Assembly (NCBI GenBank): GCA_902592965.1
Contig: CACJGL010000008.1
Location: forward strand, 1 to 47,783
Source of the DNA: an uncultured Pelagibacteraceae bacterium
GTDB taxonomy: Bacteria > Pseudomonadota > Alphaproteobacteria > Pelagibacterales > Pelagibacteraceae
Direction of reading: 5' to 3'
Length of the DNA stretch: 47,783 nt
Shown: piece after piece, positions 28,532-38,474 of the stretch
Position numbering within the stretch: position 1 is the stretch's first letter
How the letters are laid out: every line of letters starts with the position of its first letter
Position numbers and translations under genes: made by a program
The notes under the pieces: generated by a model
What the model saw: the letters and a program-made list of their open reading frames with translations, nothing else
Database searches by the model: none
Told to the model about the DNA's origin: nothing

Positions 28532-29104
28532 TTAAATTTTTGTCTTAGTTTCCTCTTTATTTATCAAGCGTTTAACGTTTTCTCTATGAGTGTAAAAAAT
28601 TAAAATAAACATTATGAAGTAAAACATAATGTTATCATTACTATAAAAAAATATAAAAATAGGAACACTTAATGATCCAAGAATTGATCCTAATGATGAG
28701 TATTTAGAAATTAAATATGTAATTACCCAAACAATACCAAAAACAATACCCAAAAAATAATTTAAAATAATCAACATTCCAACGTATGTTGCAACACCCT
28801 TACCACCTTTAAATTTTAACCATATTGGAAAAACATGTCCTAAAAAAACAGATAAAGAACAAATGTAAATAAATTCTGGATAATTTAACTTAACATAAAT
28901 TATTGGCAAAACCGCTTTTAAAATGTCTAGTAATAAAGTTGAGTAACCTAAAAATTTATTGCCAGTTCTTAAAACATTGGTGGCGCCTATATTACCCGAT
29001 CCTATTTCTCTTACGTCTTTTTTTAAAAAAATTTTTGTTAATAAAAAACCAGAAGGAATAGAACCTAATAAATATGATAAAAGTGATAAAATAAATATTT
29101 CCAT
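28532..29104 (-). CDS. plsY: Glycerol-3-phosphate acyltransferase PlsY
   Basis: PlsY acylates sn-glycerol 3-phosphate from acyl-phosphate, the first step of phospholipid synthesis, in the inner membrane. The 190 residues contain about five hydrophobic segments and the three cytoplasmic motifs: GSIPSGFLL, GSGNIGATNVLRTG and the phosphate-binding FKGGKGVATYVGM. The length is normal. It abuts pyrC (no spacer) and so belongs to the pyrB operon. Confidence 0.94.
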   Translation of the reverse strand: MEIFILSLLSYLLGSIPSGFLLTKIFLKKDVREIGSGNIGATNVLRTGNKFLGYSTLLLDILKAVLPIIYVKLNYPEFIYICSLSVFLGHVFPIWLKFKGGKGVATYVGMLIILNYFLGIVFGIVWVITYLISKYSSLGSILGSLSVPIFIFFYSNDNIMFYFIMFILIFYTHRENVKRLINKEETKTKI

Positions 29105-30394
29105 TTAAATATTGTAAAGCTCTTGTCCTTTTACGAATGTATTGGTTACTTTTCCTTGTAATCTCTTATTTTCAATTGACGTATTTTTTGATTTAGAAAC
29201 TAAATTTTCTTGCTTTACTATCCAAGGTTTATTTATATCCACAATACAGAAATCTGCATCATTACCTACAGATAAATTGCCTTTATTAATTTTCAAAATT
29301 TTTGCTGGATTGGAGGTTAATGCAGCAATAATTTTTTCAAGTTTTACAGATCCATTGTGATATAATTCTAATGACAAGGATAATAACGTTTCAATACCAG
29401 TTGCTCCTGTTGCCGCTTGAGCAAATGTTAATCTTTTTTGCTCTTCATCTTCAGGTTTGTGATCTGAAACTATTACATCGATTGTACCATCATTTAATCC
29501 TTGCACTAAACTTAATCTATCGTCTTCAGTCCTGAGTGGCGGAGACAATTTTAAAAAAGTTCTAAAGTCACCAATATCATTTTCATTTAAAGATAAATTA
29601 TTTATTGATACCCCACAGGAAAATCTTACTTTATCTTTTCTATCTCTGATAATTTCAACTGCTTGTCCTGATGAAATCTGAGAAATGTGATAACGACAAT
29701 TATATTCTTCTAATAATGTTAAATCTCTCTCTATAATTATTAGTTCAGCTATTTCTGGGATGCCTTGCAAACCAAGTTTTGTCGAAATTATTCCATCATT
29801 TATCATGCCATTTTCAGCTAATTCTTGATCTTCAGCATGTTGCATTATTAAAGATCCCAAATCTTTTGCTGAATTCATTATTCTGGACATAACTCTTGTA
29901 TTCTGAATTGTTCTAATTCCATCTGTAAATGCTATTATCCCTTTACTTTGCAGAAGACCAAACTCTGTCATATTTGTACCTTCAGTACCCTTTGTTAAAG
30001 ATGCTGTGGGAAATATATTTATTTTTGATTTATCTCTGCCTCGTCTTTTTAAAAAATCTACTATTGAAACGTTGTCGATTATTGGATCAGTATTAGGCAT
30101 TGTTACAACTGAGGTTACTCCCCCGGATAATGCAGCATTGCTCAAAGTTCTGAAATTTTCTTTATATTCATAACCTGGTTCACCCACAAATACTCTCATA
30201 TCAACTATACCTGGGAAAATATAATTCTCTTTTAAATCAATAACTTTTTCTCTACTAGGAATGTTGTTTTTATTTACCTTTTTTCCAACACCTTCAATTT
30301 TTCCATCTTCACCTATTATTAATCCTCCTATCTCACTTATGTTGTTATGAGGATCAATTATATTTGCGTTAATAAAGTATTTTTTTTTCATCAT
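29105..30394 (-). CDS. Dihydroorotase-like protein lacking the HxH metal motif (PyrC')
   Basis: The protein (429 residues) is an amidohydrolase of the dihydroorotase family. The family's first metal motif, DxHxHxREPG in active enzymes, reads [10 protein letters not shown] here (65-74), so both metal-binding His are gone. Other site residues remain: FTDG (157-160), His186 in QHAED, His236 in YHISQIS and Asp311 in VSDHKPED. Such proteins beside pyrB are known as noncatalytic PyrC' partners that help aspartate transcarbamoylase assemble, and this one overlaps pyrB by 4 bases. Inference: a structural subunit, with the true dihydroorotase elsewhere. Residual catalysis is not excluded. Two tandem ATGs at 30394 and 30391 are both possible starts. 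Confidence 0.8.
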   Translation of the reverse strand: MMKKKYFINANIIDPHNNISEIGGLIIGEDGKIEGVGKKVNKNNIPSREKVIDLKENYIFPGIVDMRVFVGEPGYEYKENFRTLSNAALSGGVTSVVTMPNTDPIIDNVSIVDFLKRRGRDKSKINIFPTASLTKGTEGTNMTEFGLLQSKGIIAFTDGIRTIQNTRVMSRIMNSAKDLGSLIMQHAEDQELAENGMINDGIISTKLGLQGIPEIAELIIIERDLTLLEEYNCRYHISQISSGQAVEIIRDRKDKVRFSCGVSINNLSLNENDIGDFRTFLKLSPPLRTEDDRLSLVQGLNDGTIDVIVSDHKPEDEEQKRLTFAQAATGATGIETLLSLSLELYHNGSVKLEKIIAALTSNPAKILKINKGNLSVGNDADFCIVDINKPWIVKQENLVSKSKNTSIENKRLQGKVTNTFVKGQELYNI

Positions 30395-31329
30395 TCACAA
30401 AAAATTTTTAAACATGCCATTCTTATCGCAACACCTAATTCAACTTGCTCTTTTACAACACTCATATTGGTGTCATCAGCTAGTTTTGTATCAATTTCAA
30501 TACCGCGGTTCATTGGACCAGGGTGCATAATAATTGAATCTGATTTTGCATATTCTAATTTATCCTGTGTTAGTCCATAGTATTCATAATACTCTCTATT
30601 AGATGACAGGAATGAACTACTCATTCTTTCATTTTGAAGTCTAAGCATCATTACTATGTCGCAATCTTTTACACCTTTCTTCATATTTGAAAAAATATTA
30701 ACCCCAAATTTTTCTATATCTTTTGGTAAAAGGTTTGAAGGAGCTACAATATTAACTTCGGCACCCAACATGTTTAGCAAGTAAATATTAGATCTTGCTA
30801 CTCTTGAATGTAGAATATCTCCACAAATTGCAACCTTTAATCCTTGAATTTTTTTTTTCCTATTCAATATAGTTAATGCATCAAGTAATGCTTGGGTAGG
30901 GTGCTCTCTCCTTCCATCTCCAGCATTTAAAACAGCACAATTAACTTTTTGAGATAAAAGATTACAAGCTCCTGAATCTTGATGTCTAATAACTATTATA
31001 TCAGGATGCATTGCATTTAATGTCATTGCAGTGTCTATTAGCGTTTCACCTTTTTTAATTGCTGAGTTTGTTATATTCATTGACATAACATCTGCACCTA
31101 ATCTTTTTCCTGCTAGTTCAAATGAGCTTTGTGTTCTTGTTGATGGTTCAAAAAAGAGGTTAATTTGAGTTTTGCCTTTAAGTAAATCTAATTTTTTATT
31201 TTTGCTTTTGTTTAATTCAATAAATTTTTCAGCTTCTTTTAAGATTAAATTAACATCATTTATTGATAAATCTTGAATACCTAGGAGATGTTTTTGAGAA
31301 ATTTTAATAGCTTTGGTTTTAGTTGCCAT
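30391..31329 (-). CDS. pyrB: Aspartate carbamoyltransferase catalytic subunit
   Basis: PyrB condenses aspartate and carbamoyl phosphate, the first committed step of pyrimidine synthesis. The 312 residues show the carbamoyl phosphate loop [16 protein letters not shown] (STRT at 63-66), [10 protein letters not shown] (HPTQ at 143-146), [17 protein letters not shown] and a [10 protein letters not shown] aspartate-site segment. I start at ATG 31329; an in-frame GTG at 31350 would add seven residues not typical of the family. No pyrI is present, consistent with a PyrC'-dependent enzyme. pyrC' overlaps its end. Confidence 0.94.
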   Translation of the reverse strand: MATKTKAIKISQKHLLGIQDLSINDVNLILKEAEKFIELNKSKNKKLDLLKGKTQINLFFEPSTRTQSSFELAGKRLGADVMSMNITNSAIKKGETLIDTAMTLNAMHPDIIVIRHQDSGACNLLSQKVNCAVLNAGDGRREHPTQALLDALTILNRKKKIQGLKVAICGDILHSRVARSNIYLLNMLGAEVNIVAPSNLLPKDIEKFGVNIFSNMKKGVKDCDIVMMLRLQNERMSSSFLSSNREYYEYYGLTQDKLEYAKSDSIIMHPGPMNRGIEIDTKLADDTNMSVVKEQVELGVAIRMACLKIFCE

Positions 31330-31371
31330 TAAAACCAACTCTATAGCCACAAAGGTTGATTAATGCAAGTA

Positions 31372-31827
31372 TTAATTATTAATAAAATCTATGGCACCCT
31401 GTAAGATAAATGCAGCAGCATTTTTATCTATATTTTTTTCTCTTTTAGTTACGTTAATACCTAAATTTTCGGTTAATTTAAACGCTCCAACTGTTGATAA
31501 TCTTTCATCCCAAAGACTTATTGGAATATCAATTTCTTTTGATATTGCTTTTGACACATCATTTACTGATTGAGAGGATTTACCTAAGCTACCATCCATA
31601 TTAATTGGATTGCCAATAATTATTCCTTTAATATTATTTTCCTTAATAATATCCTCTAATTCATTGATAAGATCTTCAAATTTGGATTTGTTTATTGTTT
31701 TAAGCGGTGTGGCAATTTTTTGATTTTCATCACATATAGCTACACCAATTCTCTTTGAACCTAAATCAAGACCAATTAATCTAGATGTATTTAGCTGTTT
31801 CTTTTTAAATTCCTCAATTGTGATCAT
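31372..31827 (-). CDS. ruvX: Putative pre-16S rRNA nuclease / Holliday junction resolvase (YqgF)
   Basis: YqgF/RuvX proteins have an RNase H-like fold and act in 16S rRNA 5' processing, with a proposed resolvase role. The 151 residues show RLIGLDLGSKRIGVAICDEN with the first catalytic Asp, IIIGNPINMDGSLGKSSQSV, and SLWDERLSTVGA followed by DKNAAAFILQGAIDF with the last acidic residue. The gene lies upstream of pyrB with a 42-base gap and is divergent from gatC. Confidence 0.9.
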   Translation of the reverse strand: MITIEEFKKKQLNTSRLIGLDLGSKRIGVAICDENQKIATPLKTINKSKFEDLINELEDIIKENNIKGIIIGNPINMDGSLGKSSQSVNDVSKAISKEIDIPISLWDERLSTVGAFKLTENLGINVTKREKNIDKNAAAFILQGAIDFINN

Positions 31828-31876
31828 ATTGTATATTATTTACTTAAGTGATAGTTTGCGGCAATATTTTTACCAT

Positions 31877-32164
31877 ATGAGTATAGATCTTAAAACAGTA
31901 AAGCACATTTCGAAATTAGCAAGAATTTCTGTTGATGATGAAAAAGCTAACAAATTACAGGGCGACTTAAATAATATATTTGAATTTATAGAAAAATTAA
32001 ATGAATTAAATACTGATAATGTTCAAGCTTTAACATCAATTGCTGAGACCACCCTAAGATTTAGAAAAGATGAAATTAAATCAGAAAATATCAGAGAAAA
32101 AATTTTAAAAAACTCACCTGAAGAAAATAAAGATTTTTTTGTTGTACCAAAGGTTGTTGAATAA
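31877..32164 (+). CDS. gatC: Asp-tRNA(Asn)/Glu-tRNA(Gln) amidotransferase subunit C
   Basis: GatC stabilises the GatCAB amidotransferase. The 95 residues begin [20 protein letters not shown], contain the family's [20 protein letters not shown] and end with [16 protein letters not shown] start at ATG 31877; reading from 31820 would add 19 unrelated residues and run into ruvX. gatA follows with a one-base overlap. A TATTTT box at 31865-31870 is close enough to the ATG that, if real, the message would lack a leader. Confidence 0.95.
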   Translation: MSIDLKTVKHISKLARISVDDEKANKLQGDLNNIFEFIEKLNELNTDNVQALTSIAETTLRFRKDEIKSENIREKILKNSPEENKDFFVVPKVVE

Positions 32165-33624
32165 TGTCAGATATAACAAGTCAAAGTTTATTCGAATTAA
32201 TATCGAATATAAAAGAAAAAAAACTATCTTCAGAGGAAATTACAAAAGCATTTATAAACCGCGCTGAAAAATCGAAAAAATTAAATGTTTATGTTACAGA
32301 TAATTTTGAAAAAGCAATAGATCAATCAAAGAAATTTGACTCTAATCCTAATTTAGATTTTAAACTACCAGGTATTCCTATTGCTGTTAAAGATTTATTT
32401 TGTACAAATGGAGTTAGAACAACAGCAGGTAGCAAAATATTAAATAACTTCGTTCCTACATATGAGTCTACAGTTACTCAAAATTTGTGGAGTCAAGGTG
32501 CAATACTTCTTGGTAAACTTAATTGTGATGAATTTGCTATGGGCTCTTCAAATGAAACTAGTTTTTTTGGAAATGTTCAAAATCCGGTAGGAGAAAATTT
32601 AGTCCCTGGTGGATCTTCAGGAGGTTCTTCTGCAGCTGTCGCTGCAAATTTAACTCCAGTTACCATTGGAACAGATACAGGTGGATCTATTCGTCAACCA
32701 GCATCATTTACAGGAACTGTTGGACTTAAACCTACATATGGAAGTTGTTCTCGTTATGGAATTGTAGCATTTGCTTCATCTTTAGACCAAGCTGGACCTA
32801 TGACGAAAAATGTAAGAGACTGTTCTATGCTTTTAGAGGTGATCTCCTCATTTGATCAAAAAGATTCAACTTCAATTGATTTCAAAAGAAATAATTATTC
32901 GAAAGAACTATCAAAAGATATTAAAGGAAAGAAAATTGGTATCCCTAAAGAATATAGAGTTGACAATATGCCTGTCGAAATTGAACAGCTATGGCAAAAT
33001 GGTATCTCATATGCAAAAGATTGCGGAGCGGAAATTATCGATATTTCGCTTCCACATACTAATTACGCATTACCAACTTATTACATTGTTGCACCAGCTG
33101 AAGCATCATCAAATCTAGCTAGATATGATGGTGTTAAATATGGTTTTAGATCTCCTGGTCAAAATTTAATAGAAATGTACGAAAAAACTAGATCTGAAGG
33201 TTTTGGTGACGAAGTTAAAAGAAGAATTATGATTGGAACTTATGTTTTATCTTCTGGATACTATGATGCCTATTATCTAAAAGCGCAGAAAGTTAGACAA
33301 TTAATAAAAAAAGATTTTGATAATGCGTTTTCTAAAGTTGATGCAATATTAACTCCATCTACTCCAAGCTCAGCATTTAAAATTGGTGAAAAAGCAAATG
33401 ACCCAGTATCAATGTATTTAAATGATATATTTACAGTTCCAATAAATTTAGCAGGCTTACCAGGTATTTCTATACCAGCTGGTAAAGATAAAAATAATTA
33501 TCCTTTAGGCCTTCAAGTAATTGGAAAACCTTTTGATGAGCAAAATATACTTAATATTTCTTATGCATTAGAAGATAAGATTAATTTTAAAAATGATATT
33601 TCAGATTGGTGGTTAAGTGAGTAA
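32164..33624 (+). CDS. gatA: Asp-tRNA(Asn)/Glu-tRNA(Gln) amidotransferase subunit A
   Basis: GatA is the glutaminase subunit that supplies ammonia to amidate misacylated tRNA. The 486 residues match the family, with the amidase signature: Lys in [12 protein letters not shown], the serine-rich [15 protein letters not shown] and [15 protein letters not shown]-type segment ([13 protein letters not shown]), giving the Lys/Ser/Ser catalytic set. It lies between gatC and gatB; its end overlaps gatB by 8 bases. Confidence 0.97.
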   Translation: MSDITSQSLFELISNIKEKKLSSEEITKAFINRAEKSKKLNVYVTDNFEKAIDQSKKFDSNPNLDFKLPGIPIAVKDLFCTNGVRTTAGSKILNNFVPTYESTVTQNLWSQGAILLGKLNCDEFAMGSSNETSFFGNVQNPVGENLVPGGSSGGSSAAVAANLTPVTIGTDTGGSIRQPASFTGTVGLKPTYGSCSRYGIVAFASSLDQAGPMTKNVRDCSMLLEVISSFDQKDSTSIDFKRNNYSKELSKDIKGKKIGIPKEYRVDNMPVEIEQLWQNGISYAKDCGAEIIDISLPHTNYALPTYYIVAPAEASSNLARYDGVKYGFRSPGQNLIEMYEKTRSEGFGDEVKRRIMIGTYVLSSGYYDAYYLKAQKVRQLIKKDFDNAFSKVDAILTPSTPSSAFKIGEKANDPVSMYLNDIFTVPINLAGLPGISIPAGKDKNNYPLGLQVIGKPFDEQNILNISYALEDKINFKNDISDWWLSE

Positions 33625-35083
33625 AAATAGTGAATATCTTATTGAGAGAGAAAATAAACAATATGAAGTAATAATTGGTTTAGAAGTGCACGCTCAAGTT
33701 ACTTCAGAGTCAAAACTTTTCTCTCAATCATCAACAAAATTTGGTGCAGAACCAAACACACAAGTTAGTCTCGTAGATGCAGCATTTCCAGGAATGTTAC
33801 CAGTTATAAATGAATTTTGTATTGAACAAGCAATTAAAACTGGAATAGGACTTAAAGCTAAAATAAATAAAAAATCTGTCTTTGATAGAAAAAATTATTT
33901 TTATGCAGATTTACCCCAAGGATATCAAATCTCTCAATACAAATATCCAATTGTCGGTGAAGGAAAAGTAATTTTGGATATGCCGAATGGTCAAAAAGAA
34001 ATTGGAATTGAAAGATTACACTTAGAGCAAGATGCAGGTAAAAGTATTCATGATATTGATCCAAATAATACATTAGTTGATTTAAATAGATCTGGAGTGG
34101 CTTTAATGGAAATAGTAAGTAAGCCTGATTTAAGATCTCCAGATGAAGTCAACGTTTATATAAAAAAATTAAGATCGATAATGAGATATTTAGGAACATG
34201 TGATGGCAATATGCAAGAAGGTTCTTTGAGGGCAGATGTTAATGTATCAGTAAGATTAAAAGGGGAGACTGAATTCGGCACCAGGTGTGAAATTAAAAAT
34301 GTTAATTCAATAAAATTTATGCAAATGGCAATAATATCCGAAGCAAATAGACAAATAGATTTATTAGTGGAGGGGAAGGAAATAGATCAAGAGACAAGAC
34401 TTTTTGACACTAAAAGAAATGAGACAAGATCTATGAGATCAAAAGAAGATGCGCATGATTACAGATATTTTCCTGATCCAGATCTATTACCGCTTGAAAT
34501 AAGCCAAGAGTTAATTGAAAAAATAAAATCAGATATACCTGAATTACCAGATGAAAAGAAAAAAAGATTTATAGATAAATTTAATCTTTCACCATATGAA
34601 GCAACAATTTTGGTATCTGATATTGAAACATCAAATTTCTTTGAAGAAGTTATAAAAAATTCAGATGTTAAATTAGCAACAAACTGGATTACAGGTGAAT
34701 TATTTGCAGTTTTAAATGAAAAAAATTTAGAAATATCTCAAAGCCCAGTTAGTGCTAAAAATCTATCAAAACTTATAAACCTTATAAAAGATGGAACCAT
34801 ATCAGGAAAAATAGCTAAAACAGTTTTTGAACAAATGATAGATGGAGATCAAGATCCATTAATAATAGTAAAAGAAAAAGGTTTAAAACAAGAAAGCGAT
34901 CCAAAAGTGATAGAGGAATTGATAAATAAAGTTATTGAAAATAATTCAGATAAGGTTGCTGAATATAAATCTGGTAAAGATAAATTATTTGGTTTTTTTG
35001 TTGGTCAAGCCATGAAAGAAAGTAAAGGAAAAGGCAATCCCCAATTAATAAACAAAATATTAAAAGAAAAGTTGAATGGATAA
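33617..35083 (+). CDS. gatB: Asp-tRNA(Asn)/Glu-tRNA(Gln) amidotransferase subunit B
   Basis: GatB is the kinase and transamidase subunit that activates the tRNA-bound carboxylate and adds ammonia. The 488 residues show [69 protein letters not shown] and a C-terminal YqeY-like domain ([20 protein letters not shown]). The start is GTG 33617, inside gatA. A full gatCAB operon suggests indirect Gln- and/or Asn-tRNA synthesis; the synthetases are not in view. Confidence 0.97.
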   Translation: MSKNSEYLIERENKQYEVIIGLEVHAQVTSESKLFSQSSTKFGAEPNTQVSLVDAAFPGMLPVINEFCIEQAIKTGIGLKAKINKKSVFDRKNYFYADLPQGYQISQYKYPIVGEGKVILDMPNGQKEIGIERLHLEQDAGKSIHDIDPNNTLVDLNRSGVALMEIVSKPDLRSPDEVNVYIKKLRSIMRYLGTCDGNMQEGSLRADVNVSVRLKGETEFGTRCEIKNVNSIKFMQMAIISEANRQIDLLVEGKEIDQETRLFDTKRNETRSMRSKEDAHDYRYFPDPDLLPLEISQELIEKIKSDIPELPDEKKKRFIDKFNLSPYEATILVSDIETSNFFEEVIKNSDVKLATNWITGELFAVLNEKNLEISQSPVSAKNLSKLINLIKDGTISGKIAKTVFEQMIDGDQDPLIIVKEKGLKQESDPKVIEELINKVIENNSDKVAEYKSGKDKLFGFFVGQAMKESKGKGNPQLINKILKEKLNG

Positions 35084-35723
35084 AAATTTCATAATTGATC
35101 AAAATATGATCAATTATATTTTTTCACATACAAATAATCTTCACAAAGTACAAAAAAAATTATTAAAATATAACGAAAAACTTGGTCATATTAAAAAATT
35201 ACAAATTTCAATTCTACAAGCTAACTTCATACAATTTATCATAAAAATTAATAACTATAAATCATATTTAGAAATTGGCACTTTTACAGGTTACAGCATT
35301 TTATCTGCTGCACTTGCATTACCTAAGAATTGCAAATTAATTGGTATAGATAAAAATTTAAAAACTAACAATGAGGCAATTAAGTTTTTTAAAGAAGCAA
35401 AGCAAGATAAAAAAATAAATCTTTTTTGTGAAAATGGAAAAATTGCTCTTGAAAATCTAATTAAGAAAAAGGAAAAATATGATGTGATATTAATTGATGC
35501 AGATAAAGAAAATTATATAAATTATTTTAATCAGTCTCTTAAATTAAAAAGCAAAAAGGGTATAATTTTAATTGATAATACACTTTGGAAAGGAGATGTT
35601 GCAAATCCAAAGATAAAAGACAAATTAACTATAAAATTAAGAGAATTTAATAAATACATAAAAAAATCACCTATTAATAAGTATATTTTACCAATTGGTG
35701 ATGGTTTTACAGTTTGTTGGTAA
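35076..35723 (+). CDS. SAM-dependent O-methyltransferase family protein
   Basis: The 215 residues match the caffeoyl-CoA-like O-methyltransferase family: the SAM-binding motif [20 protein letters not shown], an acidic end of strand 2 (LIGIDKN), [15 protein letters not shown] with the metal-site Asp, and [16 protein letters not shown]. In bacteria relatives include the tRNA 5-hydroxyuridine methyltransferase TrmR. That would fit the next gene, trhO, which makes 5-hydroxyuridine, but this link is inference from adjacency. It overlaps gatB by 8 bases. Confidence 0.8.
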   Translation: MDKNFIIDQNMINYIFSHTNNLHKVQKKLLKYNEKLGHIKKLQISILQANFIQFIIKINNYKSYLEIGTFTGYSILSAALALPKNCKLIGIDKNLKTNNEAIKFFKEAKQDKKINLFCENGKIALENLIKKKEKYDVILIDADKENYINYFNQSLKLKSKKGIILIDNTLWKGDVANPKIKDKLTIKLREFNKYIKKSPINKYILPIGDGFTVCW

Positions 35724-35725
35724 TT

Positions 35726-36598
35726 ATGTTTGAAATCCTATCTTTTTATAAAATATCAAAACTTAATAAATTAAAACTTATTAAAAAAAATATTTTAAAA
35801 GAAACTAATAAGCTTGATATTAAAGGTCTTATAATATTATCTCCTGAAGGAATTAATGGTACAATATCAGGTAGTCATAAAAAAATTAAACTTACAATTA
35901 CAAAAATAAAGAATATCTTATCAATTGATAGATTTGATATTCAAAATAAATTTAACTCAAAAATATTACCATACTCAAAAAATAAAGTTAAAATAAAAGA
36001 TGAAGTAGTTCCAATTAATGAAAAAATTAATTTTAAAAATTTTTTTAATAAGAAATATTTATCACCTAAAAAATGGGACGAATTTATATCTAAAAAAAAT
36101 ATTAAACTGATTGATGCCAGAAAACCTTTTGAATATAAGATTGGTACATTTAAAAATGCTCTTAATCCAGAAACTAAAAATTTTAGAGATTTTAAAAATT
36201 ATTTATCAAAATTTAATAAAGATGAATCAATAGGGATGTTTTGCACCGGAGGTATCAGGTGTGAAAAAGCTTCTAATTATCTTAATAATAAAGGTTTTAA
36301 AAATGTTTATATGCTTAAGGGTGGTATCTTAAATTATCTTAACAAAACTGATCCAAAAAAAAGTAAGTGGAATGGTGAATGTTTTGTTTTTGATAAAAGA
36401 GTTACTATTAAAAAAAACCTAGAAATTGGAAATTATACTGTTTGTGGTGGTTGTAGAATGCCATTGCATAAAAAACTAACCAAATCAAAAAAGTATAAAG
36501 TAGGCCTATCATGTCCAAATTGTTTTGATAAATTGACAATTGATCAAATAAAACGTTTCACAATGAGGCACAATCAAATGATAAATTCAAAAAAATAA
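35726..36598 (+). CDS. trhO: tRNA uridine(34) hydroxylase, rhodanese family (YceA/TrhO)
   Basis: TrhO hydroxylates uridine 34 of certain tRNAs using oxygen. The 290 residues have the N-terminal domain (LKGLI-type ILSPEGINGTISGS, SKILPYSKNKVKIKDEVV) and a rhodanese domain with DARKPFEYKIGTF and the active-site Cys in GMFCTGGIRCEKASNYL. A C-terminal Cys set follows (CGGCRMP ... LSCPNCFD). I start at ATG 35726, 2 bases after the methyltransferase stop, not at the TTG inside it. Together with the preceding methyltransferase it may form an anticodon-wobble modification pair. Confidence 0.85.
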   Translation: MFEILSFYKISKLNKLKLIKKNILKETNKLDIKGLIILSPEGINGTISGSHKKIKLTITKIKNILSIDRFDIQNKFNSKILPYSKNKVKIKDEVVPINEKINFKNFFNKKYLSPKKWDEFISKKNIKLIDARKPFEYKIGTFKNALNPETKNFRDFKNYLSKFNKDESIGMFCTGGIRCEKASNYLNNKGFKNVYMLKGGILNYLNKTDPKKSKWNGECFVFDKRVTIKKNLEIGNYTVCGGCRMPLHKKLTKSKKYKVGLSCPNCFDKLTIDQIKRFTMRHNQMINSKK

Positions 36599-36602
36599 TA
36601 TC

Positions 36603-37952
36603 ATGAATATATTAAGTGATGAAATCAAAGAATTAATTAAAAAATTAGCGATACCTGCATCTGTAGGTACACTCTTTCAAACGTTATATAATATTGCTGA
36701 TACATATTTTGCAGGAAAAATATCACCTGAAGCTTTGTCAGCTTTAACAAAATCTTTTCCAATTTATTTTATTATTATTGCCTCATCTATTGGTATCACA
36801 GTTGCAGGTACATCACTGATAGGTAATAGCATTGGAGAAAAAAATAATAAAAATGCTTCAATTTATTTCTGCCAATTAATTTTCTTTTCTTTTTTGATAA
36901 TTCTGTTGATTACTTTTATTGGTTTAAATTATGCATCAGACCTTTTTTCAATAATGGGTTCGACTAACGAGGTAATTAATCTTGGCTTACAATATACAGA
37001 TATCATTTTCCTTGGTTCGTTTATTTTTATTTTAGTTGTTGCATTAAATTCATTACTTCATGCAGAAGGCGATACGAAAACTTATAGAAATGCTTTAATA
37101 TTATCTTTTTTTTTAAACATATTGTTAAATCCAATTTTAATATTTGGATTTTATTTCATACCAGCTTTGGGTATGAAGGGTATTGCAATAGCAACTCTAA
37201 TTGCTCAAACAGTCGCTTTTTTAATTATATTAATAAAAGTTTTAAAAAGTAATTTATTTAAAAACATACTTATTTCTTATTTTGTTCCTAAATTTTTTTT
37301 TTTAAAAAATATTTTTTTTCAATCTATGCCAATAATAATTTCAATTTGCGGTTATTCAATTGCTTCTGCTATTGTATTCAAATATGCTGGTTTATCAGGA
37401 GAATATGCGGCAGCTGGTTATGGGGCTGGTACCAAAATAGAACAAGTAGTTTTATTACCAATCTTAGGAATAAATACAGCAATTATTACAATTATTGCTC
37501 AAAATTTTGGTGCACGAAATATTTTAAGAATTAAAGAAACATACTTTCAAGCAATAAAATATGCTTTCATTATAATGATTATTTCTTCTTTTATAATTTA
37601 TTTTGGTGCTGAAATAATAACAAAATTATTTTCAAAAGATTTAGAGGTTGTTGAATTTGGAAAATTATATTTAGAGATTTCAGCCTTTGTTCTGCCAGCT
37701 TATCCAATATTTTTTTTATCAAATGGTTTTTTTATGGCTTTAAAAAAAGCTGAAAATGCATTAATTGCTAATATTTGCAGAAATGGAATTTTTCCATTTG
37801 TCGTATTTTATACGGCTATTTATTTTAATTCTGACTTTTCTGAATTTTTTTGGTTATGGGTAATATTCAATTGGATTTTCTCTTTGATGTATCTTGGTTA
37901 TACTTATTTTTATTTGAGTTATAAATTAGATAAAATTAGAGCTATCAACTAA
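36603..37952 (+). CDS. MATE family efflux transporter
   Basis: The 449 residues form about twelve hydrophobic segments in two pseudo-repeats, with MATE features: a Gln/Asn/Asp start (FQTLYNIADTYFAGKISPEA), LHAEGDTKTYRNALILSF in the loop between repeats and AAAGYGAGTKIEQVVLLPIL in the second half. MATE proteins export cationic compounds coupled to Na+ or H+. The substrate cannot be told. The last 27 bases overlap the 3' end of soxG on the other strand. Confidence 0.88.
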   Translation: MNILSDEIKELIKKLAIPASVGTLFQTLYNIADTYFAGKISPEALSALTKSFPIYFIIIASSIGITVAGTSLIGNSIGEKNNKNASIYFCQLIFFSFLIILLITFIGLNYASDLFSIMGSTNEVINLGLQYTDIIFLGSFIFILVVALNSLLHAEGDTKTYRNALILSFFLNILLNPILIFGFYFIPALGMKGIAIATLIAQTVAFLIILIKVLKSNLFKNILISYFVPKFFFLKNIFFQSMPIIISICGYSIASAIVFKYAGLSGEYAAAGYGAGTKIEQVVLLPILGINTAIITIIAQNFGARNILRIKETYFQAIKYAFIIMIISSFIIYFGAEIITKLFSKDLEVVEFGKLYLEISAFVLPAYPIFFLSNGFFMALKKAENALIANICRNGIFPFVVFYTAIYFNSDFSEFFWLWVIFNWIFSLMYLGYTYFYLSYKLDKIRAIN

Positions 37953-38474
37953 CCATTCATAAAGGTGTTCTGAAAACGATCTTCTTACAAATAAATTAAC
38001 ATTATTCTTTGACTTATGGTGAAGAATTACGTCTATATGATTTACTAATGTTTGTGTTGATGAACCGACATTATTTTTAAATTTTGCGAAATTAAAAGGT
38101 GATCCTGATGATAATAATTCAAATATATTTCCCCCTTTTATATTTATGCAAATTAATTGTGAAGAGACATCAGTAATTGATCCAAAATTTAAAGACGAAA
38201 TATCTTTGTAAAGCTGATCAAAAATATTTGTATTTTTATTTTCATCAAAATATATCATCCATTCATCCGGACTTAGCCACAAAACATCGCAGTTTTCATT
38301 TGATGAACTGGTATTTGATTCAGAAGGTAAAATAATTGAGAGTATTTTACCTATTTTGGTAAAAAATTCTTTATTTTTTCCCCTAATATTAATTTTAATT
38401 TTTTCTTCAGATAAATTAATATCGATGTTGTTTTTATTAATATTCAAAATTTTCGGATGTAAGATGTCAAGCAT
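37926..38474 (-). CDS. soxG: Sarcosine oxidase subunit gamma
   Basis: The gamma subunit is the smallest large subunit of heterotetrameric sarcosine oxidase. The 182 residues are weakly conserved but show the family pattern WLSPDEWMIYF, a TDVSSQLICINIKG segment, LLSSGSPFNF and a C-terminal DVILHHKSKNNVNLFVRRSF. The call leans on position: it is the last gene of soxB-soxD-soxA-soxG and overlaps soxA by 8 bases. It is longer at the 3' end than needed and runs 27 bases into the convergent MATE gene. Confidence 0.85.
   Translation of the reverse strand: MLDILHPKILNINKNNIDINLSEEKIKINIRGKNKEFFTKIGKILSIILPSESNTSSSNENCDVLWLSPDEWMIYFDENKNTNIFDQLYKDISSLNFGSITDVSSQLICINIKGGNIFELLSSGSPFNFAKFKNNVGSSTQTLVNHIDVILHHKSKNNVNLFVRRSFSEHLYEWLVDSSNFI

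Noticed and set aside
37926-37952. Terminator palindrome at the MATE/soxG convergent overlap
   Set aside because: I looked for an inverted repeat like those at rluC/lipB and slt/tRNA and found no convincing stem.
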